Positions 24,801-37,900 of a DNA stretch of 64,000 bases are shown here, one piece after another. Position 1 is the first letter of the stretch, and every line of letters starts with the position of its first letter. The DNA is taken from positions 94,986,280 through 95,050,279 of the forward strand of contig OV050033.1 of assembly GCA_920105625.2 (NCBI GenBank). The letters are read 5' to 3'. Source of the DNA: Clusia tigrina (taxonomy: Eukaryota > Arthropoda > Insecta > Diptera > Clusiidae). The notes beneath the pieces were generated by a model. The model searched no databases and was not told the origin of the DNA. It saw only the letters and a program-made list of their open reading frames with translations. A program made the position numbers and the translations under genes.

Positions 24801-24868
24801 GAAACTTCCACGCTATTCTCGTATATTCTAGAAGCTTCTATCCTCTTCGACAGAAGTCGAGAATATTC
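24801..24868 (-). promoter_or_regulatory. Cluster of heat-shock-element motifs in the E1 5' LTR
   Basis: Three sets of alternating GAA/TTC units with the 2-nt spacing of HSF sites: GAAacTTC (24801-24808), TTCtaGAAgcTTC (24826-24838, a perfect three-unit element) and GAAtaTTC (24861-24868). They lie about 20-90 nt upstream of the TATA box in element orientation, the usual place for HSF control in fly heat-shock promoters. Function is inferred. Confidence 0.6.
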
Positions 24869-25008
24869 TTTTTGATATTACCGACAGATGGTTCTTGAGT
24901 AAGCTTTTATTCGAATAGTTCGCATCTTGACTCACAGGGGGCACTCATTCTCCAGATAGGATCCTAAAAATATGCTATCCCGTTTCACTGATATGCAATC
25001 ACGTTTCA

Positions 25009-25012
25009 ATAT
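25009..25012. repeat. E1 target-site duplication, right (ATAT)
   Basis: Second copy of the 4-bp ATAT. The satellite resumes here in the register expected after removing the element and one copy of the duplication: the next monomer starts at 25192, exactly on the grid. Confidence 0.8.
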
Positions 25013-27159
25013 AAATGCTAGTATCTTTTTACTGGAGTGTCATAAAACCTCGAAATTTTGCAACAATAAAGTACTCGAGCCTCTTGTCAATTTAAGCTAT
25101 CGCTCAAAGCTATGCTACCCTTGAGTCCCAAATCAAACACTGATAAAATTTCAAATGGCCCTAACTTCTATACGGTACGTCCTACACCTATCAAAGTTTG
25201 CAACATACAAATGCTTGTAACTTTTTACTGGAGCGTCATAAAACCTTGAAATTTTGTAACAATAAAGTACTCGAGCCTCTTGTCAATTTAAGCTATCGCT
25301 CAAAGCTGTGCTACCCTTGAGTCCCAATTCAAACACTGATAAAACTTCAAATGGCCCTAACTTCTATACGGTACGCCCTACACCTAACAAAGTTTGCAAC
25401 ATACAAATGCTTGTAACTTTTTACTGGAACGTCATAAAACATTCAAATTTTGTAACAATAAAGTACTCGAGCCTCTTGTCAATTTAAGCTGTCGCTTAAA
25501 GCTGTGCTACCCTTGAGTCCCAAATCAAACGCTGATAAAAATTCAAATGGCCTTTACTTCTATACTGTACGTCCTACACCTATCAAAGTTTGCAACATAC
25601 AAATGCTTGTAACTTTTTAATGGAGCGTCATAAAACCTTGAAATTTTGTAACAATAAAGTACTCGAGCCTCTTGTCAATTTAAGCTATCGCTCAAGGCTA
25701 TGCTACCCTTGAGTCCCAAATCAAACACTGATAAAACTTCATATGGCCCTAACTTCTATACGGTACGTCCTACACCTATCAAAGTTTGCAACATATAAAT
25801 GCTTGTAAATTTTTACTGGAGCGTCATAAAACCTTGAAATTTTGTAACAATAAAGTACTCGAGCCTCTTGTCAATTGAAGCTATCGCTCAAAGCTGTGCT
25901 ACCCTTGAGTCCCAAATCAAACACTGATAAAAATTCAAATGGCCTTTACTTCTATACGGTACGTCCTACACCTATCAAAGTTTGCAACATACAAATGCTT
26001 GTAACTTTTTAATGGAGCGTCATAAAACCTTGAAATTTTGTAACAATAAAGTACTCGAGCCTCTTGTCAATTTAAGCTATCGCTCAAAGCTATGCTACCC
26101 TTGAGTCCCAAATCAAACACTGATAAAACTTCATATGGCCCTAACTTCTATATGGTACGTCCTACACCTATCAAAGTTTGCAACATATAAATGCTTGTAA
26201 CTTTTTACTGGAGCGTCATAAAACCTTGAAATTTTGTAACAATAAAGTACTCGAGCCTCTTGTCAATTGAAGCTATCGCTCAAAGCTGTGCTACCCTTGA
26301 GTCCCAAATCAAACACTGATAAACCTTCAAATGGCCCTAACTTCTATACGGTACGTCCTACACCTATCAAAGTTGGCAACATACAAATGCTTGTAACTTT
26401 TTACTGGAGCGTCATAAAACCTTGAAATTTTGTAACAATAAAGTACTCGAGCCTCTTGTCAATTTAAGCTATCGCTCAAAGCTGTGCTACTCTTGAGTCC
26501 CAAATCAAACACTGATAAAACTTCAAATGGCCCTAACGTCTATACGGTACGTCCTACACCTATCAAAGTTTGCAACATACAAATACTTGTAACTTTTCAC
26601 TGGAGCGTCATAAAACCTAGAAATTTTGTAACAATAAAATACTCGAGCCTCTTGTCAATTTAAGCTATCGCTCAAAGCTATGTTACCCTTGAGTCTCAAA
26701 TCAAACACTGATAAAATTTCAAATGGCCCTAACTTATATACGGTACGTCCTACACCTATCAAAGTTTGCAACATACAAATACTTGTAACTTTTCACTGGA
26801 GCGTCATAAAACCTTGAAATTTTGTAGCAATAAAATACTCGAGCCACTTGTCAATTTAAGCTATCGCTGAAAGCTATGCTACGCTTGAGTCCCGAATCAA
26901 ACACTGATGAAACTTCAAATGGCCCTAACTTCTATACGGTATGTCCTACACCTATCAAAGTTTGCAACATACAAATGCTTGTAACCCTTTACTGGAGCGT
27001 CATAAAACCTTGAAATTTTGTAACAATAAAGTACTCGAGCCTCTTGTCAATTTAAGCTATCGCTCAAAGCTGTGCTACTCTTGAGTCCCAAATCAAACAC
27101 TGATAAAACTTCAAATGGCCCTAACTTCTATACGGTACGTCCTACACCTATCAAAGTTT

Positions 27160-28340
27160 GCAACATACAAATGCTTGTAACTTTTTACTGGAGCGTCATA
27201 AAACCTTGAAATTTTTTAACAATAAAGTACTCGAGCCTCTTGTCAATTTAAGCTATCGCTCAAAGCTGTGCTACCCTTGAGTCCTAAATCAAACACTGAT
27301 AAAGCTTCAAATGGCCCTAACTTCTATACGGTACGTCCTACACCTATCAAAGTTTGCAAAATACAAATGCTTGTAACTTTTTACTGGAGCGTCATAAAAC
27401 CTTGAAATTTTGTATCAATAAGGTACTCGAGCCTCTTGTCAATTTAAGCTATCGCTCGAAGCTATGCTACCCTAGAGTCCCAAATCAAACACTGATAAAA
27501 CTTCAAATGGCCCTAAGTTCTATACGGTACGTCCTACACCTATCAAAGTTTGCAGCATACAAATGCTTGTAACCCTTTACTTGAGCGTCATAAAACCTTG
27601 AAATTTTGTAACAATAAAGTACTCGAGCCGCTTGTCAATTTAAGCTATCGCTCAAAGCTGTGCTACTCTTCAGTCCCAAATCAAACACTGATAAAACTTC
27701 AAATGGCCCTAACTTCTATACGGTACGTCCTACACCTATCAAAGTTTGCAACATACAAATGCTTGTAACTTTTTACTGGAGCGTCATAAAACCTTGAAAT
27801 TTTTTAACAATAAAGTACTCGAGCCTCTTGTCAATTTAAGCTATCGCTCAAAGCTGTGCTAACCTTGAGTCCTAAATCAAACACTGATAAAGCTTCAAAT
27901 GGCCCTAACTTCTATACGGTACGTCCTACACCTATCAAAGTTTGCAAAATACAAATGCTTGTAACTTTTTACTGGAGCGTCATAAAACCTTGAAATTTTG
28001 TATCAATAAGGTACTCGAGACTCTTGTCAATTTAAGCTATCGCTCGAAGCTATGCTACCCTAGAGTCCCAAATCAAACACTGATAAAACTTCAAATGGCC
28101 CTAACTTCTATACGGTACGTCCTACACCTATCAAAGTTTGCAGCATACAAATGCTTGTAACTTTTTACTTGAGCGTCATAAAACCTTGAAATTTTGTAAC
28201 AATAAAGTACTCGAGCCGCTTGTCAATTTAAGCTATCGCTCAAAGCTGTGCTACCCTTGAGTCCCAAATCAAAAACTGATGAAACTTCAAATGGCCCTAA
28301 CTTCTATACGGTACGTCCTACACCTAACAAAGTTTGCAAC
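27160..28340. repeat. 3-monomer (588 bp) tandem duplication in class B
   Basis: The variant GTATCAATAAGG occurs at the same phase in the monomers starting near 27354, 27942 and 28530. A neighbouring TTTTTTAACAATAAAG variant recurs at 27210 and 27798. Units are almost identical. Confidence 0.75.
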
Positions 28341-31300
28341 ATATAAATGCTTGTAACTTTTTACTGGAGCGTCATAAAGCCTTGAAATTTTGTAACAATA
28401 AAGTACTCGAGCCTCTTGTCAATTTAAGTTATCGCTCAAAGCTGTGCTACCTTTGAGTCCCACATCAAACACTGATAAAAATTCAAATGGCCCTAACTTC
28501 TATACGGTACGTCCTACACCTATCAAAGTTTGCAAAATACAAATGCTTGTAACTTTTTACTGGAGCGTCATAAAACCTTGAAATTTTGTATCAATAAGGT
28601 ACTCGAGCCTCTTGTCAATTTAAGCTATCGCTCGAAGCTATGCTACCCTAGAGTCCCAAATCAAACACTGATAAAACTTCAAATGGCCCTAACTTCTATA
28701 CGGTACGTCCTACACCTATCAAAGTTTGCAGCATACAAATGCTTGTAACTTTTTACTGGAGCGTCATAAAACCTTGAAATTTTGTAACAATAAAGTACTC
28801 GAGCCTCTTGTCAATTTAAGCTATCGCTCAAAGCTGTGCTACCCTTGAGTCCCAAATCAAACACTGATAAAGCTTCAAATGGCCCTAACTTCTATACGGT
28901 ACGTCCTACACCTATCAAAGTTTGCAACATACAAATGCTTGTAACTTTTTACTGGAGCGTCATAAAGCCTTGAAATTTTGTAACAATAAAGTACTCGAGC
29001 CTCTTGTCAATTTAATCTATCGCTCAAAGCTGTGCTACCTTTGAGTCCCACATCAAACACTGATAAAAATTCAAATGGCCCTAACTTCTATACGGTACGT
29101 CCTACACCTATCAAAATTTGCAGCATACAAATGCTTGTAACTTTTTACTGGAGCGTCATAAAACCTTGAAATATTGTAACATTAAAGTACTGGAGCCTCT
29201 TGTCAATTTAAGCTATCGCTCAAAGCTGTGCTACCCTTGAGTCCCAAATCAACCACTGATAAAGCTTCAAATGGCCCTAACTAATATACGGTACGTCCTA
29301 CACCTATCAAAGTTTGCAACATATAAATGCTTGTAACTTTTTACTGGAGCGTCATAAAGCCTTGAAATTTTGTAACAATAAAGTACTCGAGCCTCTTGTC
29401 AATTTAAGCTATTGCTCAAAGCGGTGCTACCCTTGAGTCCCAAATCAAACACTGATAAAACTTCAAATGGCCCTAACTTCTATACGGTACGTCCTACACC
29501 TATCAAAGTTTGCAACATACAAATACTTGTAACTTTTTACTGGAGCGTCATAAAACCTTGAAATTTTGTAACAATAAAGTACTCGAGCCTCTTGTCAATT
29601 TAAGTTATCGCTCAAAGCTGTGCTACCCTTGAGTCCCACATCAATCTCTGATAAAAATTCCAATGGCCCTAACTTCTATACAGTACGTCCTACACCTATC
29701 AAAGTTTGCAACATACAAATGCTTGTAACTTTTTACTGGAGCGTCATAAAACCTTGAAATTTTGTAACAATAAAGTTCTCGAGCCTCTTGTCAATTTAAG
29801 CTATCGCTCAAAGCTGTGCTACCCTTGAGTCCCAAATCAACCACTGATAAACCTTCAAATGGCCCTAACTAATATACGGTACGTCCTACACCTATCAAAG
29901 TTTGCAACATATAAATGCTTGTAACTTTTTACTGGAGCGTCATAAAACCTTGAAATTTTGTAACAATAAAGTACTCGAGCCTCTTGTCAATTTAAGCTAT
30001 CGCTCAAAGCTATGCTACCCTTGAGTCCCAAATCAAACACTGATAAAATTTCAAATGGTCCTAACTTCTATACGGTACTTCCTACACCTATCAAAGTTTG
30101 CAACATACAAATGCTTGTAACTTTTTACTGGAGCGTCATAAAACCTTGAAATTTTGTAGCAATAAAGTACTCGAGCCTCTTGTCAATTTAAGCTATCGCT
30201 CAAAGCTGTGCTTCCCTTGAGTCCCAAAACAAACACTGATAAATCTTCAAATGGCCCTAACTTCTATACGGTACGTCCTACATCTATCAAAGTTTGCAAC
30301 ATTCAAATGCTTGTAACTTTCTACTGGATCGTCATAAAACCTTGAAATTTTGTAACAATAAACTACTCGAGCCTCTTGTCAATTTAATATATCGCTCAAA
30401 GCTGTGCTACCCTTGAGTCCCAAATCAAACACTGATAAAACTTCAAATGGCCCTAATTTCTATACGGTACGTCCTACACCTATCAAAGTTTGCAACATAT
30501 AAATGCTAGTAACTTTTTACTGGAGCGTCATAAAACCTCGAAATTTTGCAACAATAAAGTACTCGAGCCTCTTGTCAATTTAAGCTATCGCTCAAAGCTA
30601 TGCTACCCTTGAGTCCCAAATCAAACACTGATAAAATTTCAAATGGCCCTAACTTCTATACGGTACGTCCTACACCTATCAAAGTTTGCAACATACAAAT
30701 GCTTGAAACTTTTTACTGGAGCGTCATAAAACCTTGAAATTTTGTAACAATATAGTACGCGAGCCTCTTGTCAATTTAAGTTATCGCTCAAAGCTGTGCT
30801 ACCCTTGAGTCCCACATCAAACACTGTTAAAAATTCAAATGGCCCTAACTTCTATACGGTACGTCGTACACCTATCAAAGTTTGCAACATACAAATGCTT
30901 GTAACTTTTTACTGGAGCGTCATAAAACCTTGAAATTTTGTAACAATAAAGTACTGGAGCCTCTTGTCAATTTAAGCTATCGCTCAAAGCTGTGCTACCC
31001 TTGAGTCCCAAATCAAACACTGATAAAACTTCAAATGGCCCTAACTTCTATACGGTACGTCCTACACCTCTCAAAGTTTGCAACATATAAATGCTTGTAA
31101 CTTTTTACTGGAGCGTCATAAAACCTTGAAATTTTGTAACAATTAAGTACTCGAGCCTCTTGTCAATTTAAGCTATCGCTCAAAGCTGTGCTACCCTTGA
31201 GTCCCAAATCAAACACTGATAAATCTTCAAATGGCCCTAAATTCTATACGGTACGTCCTACATCTATCAAAGTTTGAAACATACAAATGCTTGTAACTTT

Positions 31301-34300
31301 TTACTGGAGCGTCATAAAACCTTGAAATTTTGTAACAATAAACTACTCTAGCCTCTTGTCAATTTAATCTATCGCTCAAAGCTGTGCTACCCTTGAGTCC
31401 CAAATCAAACACTGATAAAACTTCAAATGGCCCTAATTTCTATACGGTACGTCCTACACCTATCAAAGTTTGCAACATATAAATGCAAGTAAGTTTTTAC
31501 TGGAGCGTCATAAAACCTCGAAATTGTGCAACAATAAAGTACTCGAGCCTCTTGTCAATTTAAGCTATCGCTCAAAGCTGTGCTACCCTTGAGTCCTAAA
31601 TCAAACACTGATAAAGCTTCAAATGGCCCTAACTTCTATACGGTACGTCCTACACCTATCAAAGTTTGCAAAATACAAATGCTTGTAACTTTTTACTGGA
31701 GCGTCATAAAACCTTGAAATTTTGTATCAATAAGGTACTCGAGCCTCTTGTCAATTTAAGCTATCGCTCGAAGCTATGCTACCCTAGAGTCCCAAATCAA
31801 ACACTGATAAAACTTCAAATGGCCCTAACTTCTATACGGTACGTCCTACACCTATCAAAGTTTGCAGCATACAAATGCTTGTAACTTTTTACTTGAGCGT
31901 CATAAAACCTTGAAATTTTGTAACAATAAAGTACTCGAGCCGCTTGTCAATTTAAGCTATCGCTCAAAGCTGTGCTACACTTGAGTCCCAAATCAAAAAC
32001 TGATGAAACTTCAAATGGCCCTAACTTCTATACGGTACGTCCTACACCTAACAAAGTTTGCAACATATAAATGCTTGTAACTTTTTACTGGAGCGTCATA
32101 AAGCCTTGAAATTTTGTAACAATAAAGTACTCGAGCCTCTTGTCAATTTAAGTTATCGCTCAAAGCTGTGCTACCTTTGAGTCCCACATCAAACACTGAT
32201 AAAAATTCAAATGGCCCTAACTTCTATACGGTACGTCCTACACCTATCAAAATTTGCGGTATACAAATGCTTGTAACTTTTTACTGGAGCGTCATAAAAC
32301 CTTGAAATATTGTAACAATAAAGTACTGGAGCCTCTTGTCAATTTAAGCTATCGCTCAAAGCTGTGCTACCCTTGAGTCCCAAATCAACCACTGATAAAG
32401 CTTCAAATGGCCCTAACTAATATACGGTACGTCCTACACCTATCAAAGTTTGCAACATATAAATGCTTGTAACTTTTTACTGGAGCGTCATAAAACCTTG
32501 AAATTTTTTAACAATAAAGTACTCGAGCCTCTTGTCAATTTAAGCTATCGCTCAAAGCTGTGCTACCCTTGAGTCCCAAATCAAACACTGATAAAGCTTC
32601 AAATGGCCCTAACTTCTATACGGTACGTCCTACACCTATCAAAGTTTGCAAAATACAAATGCTTGTAACTTTTTACTGGAGCGTCATAAAACCTTGAAAT
32701 TTTGTATCAATAAGGTACTCGAGCCTCTTGTCAATTTAAGCTATCGCTCGAAGCTATGCTACCCTAGAGTCCCAAATCAAACACTGATAAAACTTCAAAT
32801 GGCCCTAACTTCTATACGGTACGTCCTACACCTATCAAAGTTTGCAGCATACAAATGCTTGTAACTTTTTACTGGAGCGTCATAAAACCTTGAAATTTTG
32901 TAACAATAAAGTACTCGAGCCTCTTGTCAATTTAAGCTATCGCTCAAAGCTGTGCTACCCTTGAGTCCCAAATCAAACACTGATAAAGCTTCTAATGGCC
33001 CTAACTTCTATACGGTACGTCCTACACCTATCAAAGTTTGCAACATACAAATGCTTGTAACTTTTTACTGGAGCGTCATAAAGCCTTGAAATTTTGTAAC
33101 AATAAAGTACTCGAGCCTCTTGTCAATTTAATCTATCGCTCAAAGCTGTGCTACCTTTGAGTCCCACATCAAACACTGATAAAAATTCAAATGGCCCTAA
33201 CTTCTATACGGTACGTCCTACACCTATCAAAATTTGCAGCATACAAATGCTTGTAACTTTTTACTGGGGCGTCATAAAACCTTGAAATATTGTAACATTA
33301 AAGTACTGGAGCCTCTTGTCAATTTAAGCTATCGCTCAAAGCTGTGCTACCCTTGAGTCCCAAATCAACCACTGATAAAGCTTCAAATGGCCCTAACTAA
33401 TATACGGTACGTCCTACACCTATCAAAGTTTGCAACATATAAATGCTTGTAACTTTTTACTGGAGCGTCATAAAACCTTGAAATTTTGTAACAATTAAGT
33501 ACTCGGGCCTCTTGTCAATTTAAGCTATCGCTCAAAGCTATGCTACCCTTGAGTCCCAAATCAAACACTGATGAAACTTCAAAGGGCCCTAACTTCTATA
33601 CGGTACGTCCTACACCTATCAAAGTTTGCAGCATAAAAATGCTTGTAACTTTTTACTGGAGCGTCATAGAACCTTGAAATTTTGTAACAATAAAGTACTC
33701 GAGCCTCTTGTCAATTTAAGCTATCGCTCAAAGCTGTGCTTCCCTTGAGTCCCAAATCAAACACTGATACATCTTCAAATGGCCCTAACTTCTATACGGT
33801 ACGTCCTACATCTATCAAAGTTTGAAACATACAAATGCTTGTAACTTTTTACTGGAGCGTCATAAAACCTTGAAATTTTGTAACAATAAAGTACTCGAGC
33901 CTCTTGTCAATTTAAGCTATTGCTCAAAGCGGTGCTACCCTTGAGTCCCAAATCAAACACTGATAAAACTTCAAATGGCCCTAACTTCTATACGGTACGC
34001 CCTACACCTATCAAAGTTTGCAACATACAAATACTTGTAACTTTTTACTGGAGCGTCATAAAACCTTGAAATTTTGTAACAATAAAGTACTCGAGCCTCT
34101 TGTCAATTTAAGTTATCGCTCAAAGCTGTGCTACCCTTGAGTCCCACATCAATCTCTGATAAAAATTCCAATGGCCCTAACTTCTATACAGTACGTCCTA
34201 CACCTATCAAAGTTTGCAACATACAAATGCTTGTAACTTTTTACTGGAGCGTCATAAAACCTTGAAATTTTGTAACAATAAAGTTCTCGAGCCTCTTGTC

Positions 34301-34900
34301 AATTTAAGCTATCGCTCAAAGCTGTGCTACCCTTGAGTCCCAAATCAACCACTGATAAACCTTCAAATGGCCCTAACTAATATACGGTACGTCCTACACC
34401 TATCAAAGTTTGCAACATATAAATGCTTGTAACTTTTTACTGGAGCGTCATAAAACCTTGAAATTTTGTAACAATAAAGTACTCGAGCCTCTTGTCAATT
34501 TAAGCTATCGCTCAAAGCTATGCTACCCTTGAATCCCAAATCAAACACTGATAAAATTTCAAATGGTCCTAACTTCTATACGGTACTTCCTACACCTATC
34601 AAAGTTTGCAACATACAAATGCTTGTAACTTTTTACTGGAGCGTCATAAAACCTTGAAATTTTGTAGCAATAAAGTACTCGAGCCTCTTGTCAATTTAAG
34701 CTATCGCTCAAAGCTGTGCTTCCCTTGAGTCCCAAAACAAACACTGATAAATCTTCAAATGGCCCTAACTTCTATACGGTACGTCCTACATCTATCAAAG
34801 TTTGAAACATACAAATGCTTGTAACTTTTTACTGGAGCGTCATAAAACCTTGAAATTTTGTAACAATAAAGTACTCGAGCCTCTTGTCAATTTAAGCTTT
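28200..34900. repeat. Large class B block pair (about 19-23 monomers apart)
   Basis: The stretch 28.2-30.3 kb is repeated at 31.9-34.9 kb. Offsets between matched variants are 3,724 bp (19 monomers; CCTAACAAAG at 28324 and 32048), 4,116 bp (21 monomers; monomers at 28530 and 32646) and 4,508 bp (23 monomers; CTATTGCTC at 29409 and 33917). The changing offset shows later gain or loss of whole monomers within one copy. Confidence 0.7.
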
Positions 34901-37900
34901 CGCTCAAAGCTGTGCTACCCTTGAGTCCCAAATCAAACACTGATAAAGCTTCAATTGGCCCTAAATTCTATACGGTACGTCCTACACCTATCAAAGTTTG
35001 CAACATTCAAATGCTTGTAACTTTCTACTGGATCGTCATAAAACCTTGAAATTTTGTAACAATAAACTACTCGAGCCTCTTGTTAATTTAATATATCGCT
35101 CAAAGCTGTGCTACCCTTGAGTCCCAAATCAAACACTGATAAAACTTCAAATGGCCCTAATTTCTATACGGTACGTCCTACACCTATCAAAGTTTGCAAC
35201 ATATAAATGCAAGTAAGTTTTTACTGTAGCGTCATAAAACCTCGAAATTGTGCAACAATAAAGTACTCGAGCCTCTTGTCAATTTAAGCTATCGCTCAAA
35301 GCTATGCTACCCTTGAGTCCCAAATCAAACACTGATAAAATTTCAAATGGCCCTAACTTCTATACGGTACGTCCTACACCTATCAAAGTTTGCAACATAC
35401 AAATGCTTGTAACTTTTTACTGGAGCGTCATAAAACCTTGAAATTTTGTAACAATAAAGTACTCGAGCCTCTTGTCAAGTTAAGCTATCGCTCAAAGCTG
35501 TGCTACTCTTGAGTCCCAAATCAAACACTGATAAAACTTTAAATGGCAATAACTTCTATACGGTACGTCCTACACCTATCAAAGTTTGAAACATACAAAT
35601 GCTTGTAACTTTTTACTGGAGCGTCATAAAACCTTGAAATTTTGTAACAATAAAGTACTCGAGCCTCTTGTCAATTTAAGCTATTGCTGAAAGCGGTGCT
35701 ACCCTTGAGTCCCAAATCAAACACTGATAAAACTTCAAATGGCCCTAACTTCTATACGGTACGTCCTACACCTATCAAAGTTTGCAACATATAAATGCTT
35801 GTAACTTTTTACTGGAGCGTCATAAAACCTTGAAACTTTGTAACAATAAAGTACTCGAGCCTCTTGTCAATTTAAGTTATCGCTCAAAGCTGTGCTACCC
35901 TTGAGTCCCACATCAAACACTGATAAAAATTCAAATGGCCCTAACTTCTATACGGTACGTCCTACACCTATCAAAGTTTGCAGCATAAAAATGCTTGTAA
36001 CTTTTTACTGGAGCGTCATAAAACCTTGAAATTTTGTAACAATAAAGTTCTCGAGCCTCTTGTCAATTTAAGCTATCGCTCAAAGCTGTGCTACCCTTGA
36101 GTCCCAAATCAACCACTGATAAAGCTTCAAATGGCCCTAACTAATATACGGTACGTCCTACACCTATCAAAGTTTGCAACATATAAATGCTTGTAACTTT
36201 TTACTGGAGCGTCATAAAACCTTGAAATTTTGTAAGAATAAAGTACTCGAGCCTCTTGTCAATTTAAGTTATCGCTCAAAGCTGTGCTACCCTTGAGTCC
36301 CACATCAAACACTGATAAAAATTCAAATGGCCCTAACTTCTATACGGTACGTCCTACACCTATCAAAGTTTGCAACATACAAATGCTTGTAACTTTTTAC
36401 TGGAGCGTCATAAAACCTTGAAATTTTGTAACAATAAAGTACTGGAGCCTCTTGTCAATTTAAGCTATCGCTCAAAGCTGTGCTACCCTTGAGTCCCAAA
36501 TCAAACACTGATAAAACTTCAAATGGCCCTAACTTCTATACGGTACGTCCTACACCTATCAAAGTTTGCAACATATAAATGCTTGTAACTTTTTACTGGA
36601 GCGTCATAAAACCTTGAAATTTTGTAGCAATAAAGTACTCGAGCCTCTTGTAAATTTAAGCTATCGCTCAAAGCTGTGCTTCCCTTGAGTCCCAAAACAA
36701 ACACTGATAAATCTTCAAATGGCCCTAACTTCTATACGGTACGCCCTACACCTATCAAAGTTTGCAACATACAAATACTTGTAACTTTTTACTGGAGCGT
36801 CATAAAACCTTGAAATTTTGTAACAATAAAGTACTCGAGCCTCTTGTCAATTTAAGTTATCGCTCAAAACTGTGCTACCCTTGAGTCCCACATCAATCTC
36901 TGATAAAAATTCCAATGGCCCTAACTTCTATACAGTACGTCCTACACCTATCAAAGTTTGCAACATACAAATGCTTGTAACTTTTTACTGGAGCGTCATA
37001 AAACCTTGAAATTTTGTAACAATAAAGTTCTCGAGCCTCTTGTCAATTTAAGCTATCGCTCAAAGCTGTGCTACCCTTGAGTCCCAAATCAACCACTGAT
37101 AAACCTTCAAATGGCCCTAACTAATATACGGTACGTCCTACACCTATCAAAGTTTGCAACATATAAATGCTTGTAACTTTTTACTGGAGCGTCATAAAAC
37201 CTTGAAATTTTGTAACAATAAAGTACTCGAGCCTCTTGTCAATTTAAGCTATCGCTCAAAGCTATGCTACCCTTGAGTCCCAAATCAAACACTGATAAAA
37301 TTTCAAATGGTCCTAACTTCTATACGGTACTTCCTACACCTATCAAAGTTTGCAACATACAAATGCTTGTAACTTTTTACTGGAGCGTCATAAAACCTTG
37401 AAATTTTGTAGCAATAAAGTACTCGAGCCTCTTGTCAATTTAAGCTATCGCTCAAAGCTGTGCTTCCCTTGAGTCCCAAAACAAACACTGATAAATCTTC
37501 AAATGGCCCTAACTTCTATACGGTACGTCCTACATCTATCAAAGTTTGAAACATACAAATGCTTGTAACTTTTTACTGGAGCGTCATAAAACCTTGAAAT
37601 TTTGTAACAATAAAGTACTCGAGCCTCTTGTCAATTTAAGCTTTCGCTCAAAGCTGTGCTACCCTTGAGTCCCAAATCAAACACTGATAAAGCTTCAATT
37701 GGCCCTAAATTCTATACGGTACGTCCTACACCTATCAAAGTTTGCAACATTCAAATGCTTGTAACTTTCTACTGGATCGTCATAAAACCTTGAAATTTTG
37801 TAACAATAAACTACTCGAGCCTCTTGTTAATTTAATATATCGCTCAAAGCTGTGCTACCCTTGAGTCCCAAATCAAACACTGATAAAACTTCAAATGGCC

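Larger units (their letters stand above)
18834..25008 (-). mobile_element. LTR retrotransposon E1, Ty3/gypsy type, defective
   Basis: A complete-ended, 6,175-bp Ty3/gypsy retrotransposon inserted in the satellite, transcribed leftward. In element orientation: 5' LTR (24384-25008), tRNA-Leu-type PBS, gag with SAP-like N-terminus and CCHC zinc knuckle, protease, reverse transcriptase, RNase H, integrase, PPT, 3' LTR (18834-19433). LTRs begin TG and end CA. The domain order PR-RT-RH-IN is that of Metaviridae; the RT and gag resemble invertebrate Osvaldo/CsRn1-like elements, but I cannot fix the clade without a tree. No env-like ORF follows integrase. LTRs differ at about 16 sites by eye (about 2.7%) plus a 25-bp duplication, so this is not a fresh insertion. 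Gag and pol carry several one-base frameshifts and the RT active site is altered. Confidence 0.95.
24384..25008 (-). repeat. E1 5' LTR (625 bp)
   Basis: The transcription-driving LTR for the minus-strand element. It is identical in layout to the 3' LTR except for a tandem 25-bp duplication: copies at 24611-24635 and 24636-24660, differing at the AAGTAA/AATGAA site. Its inner end is followed, in element orientation, by a 2-nt gap and then the PBS. Confidence 0.93.
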
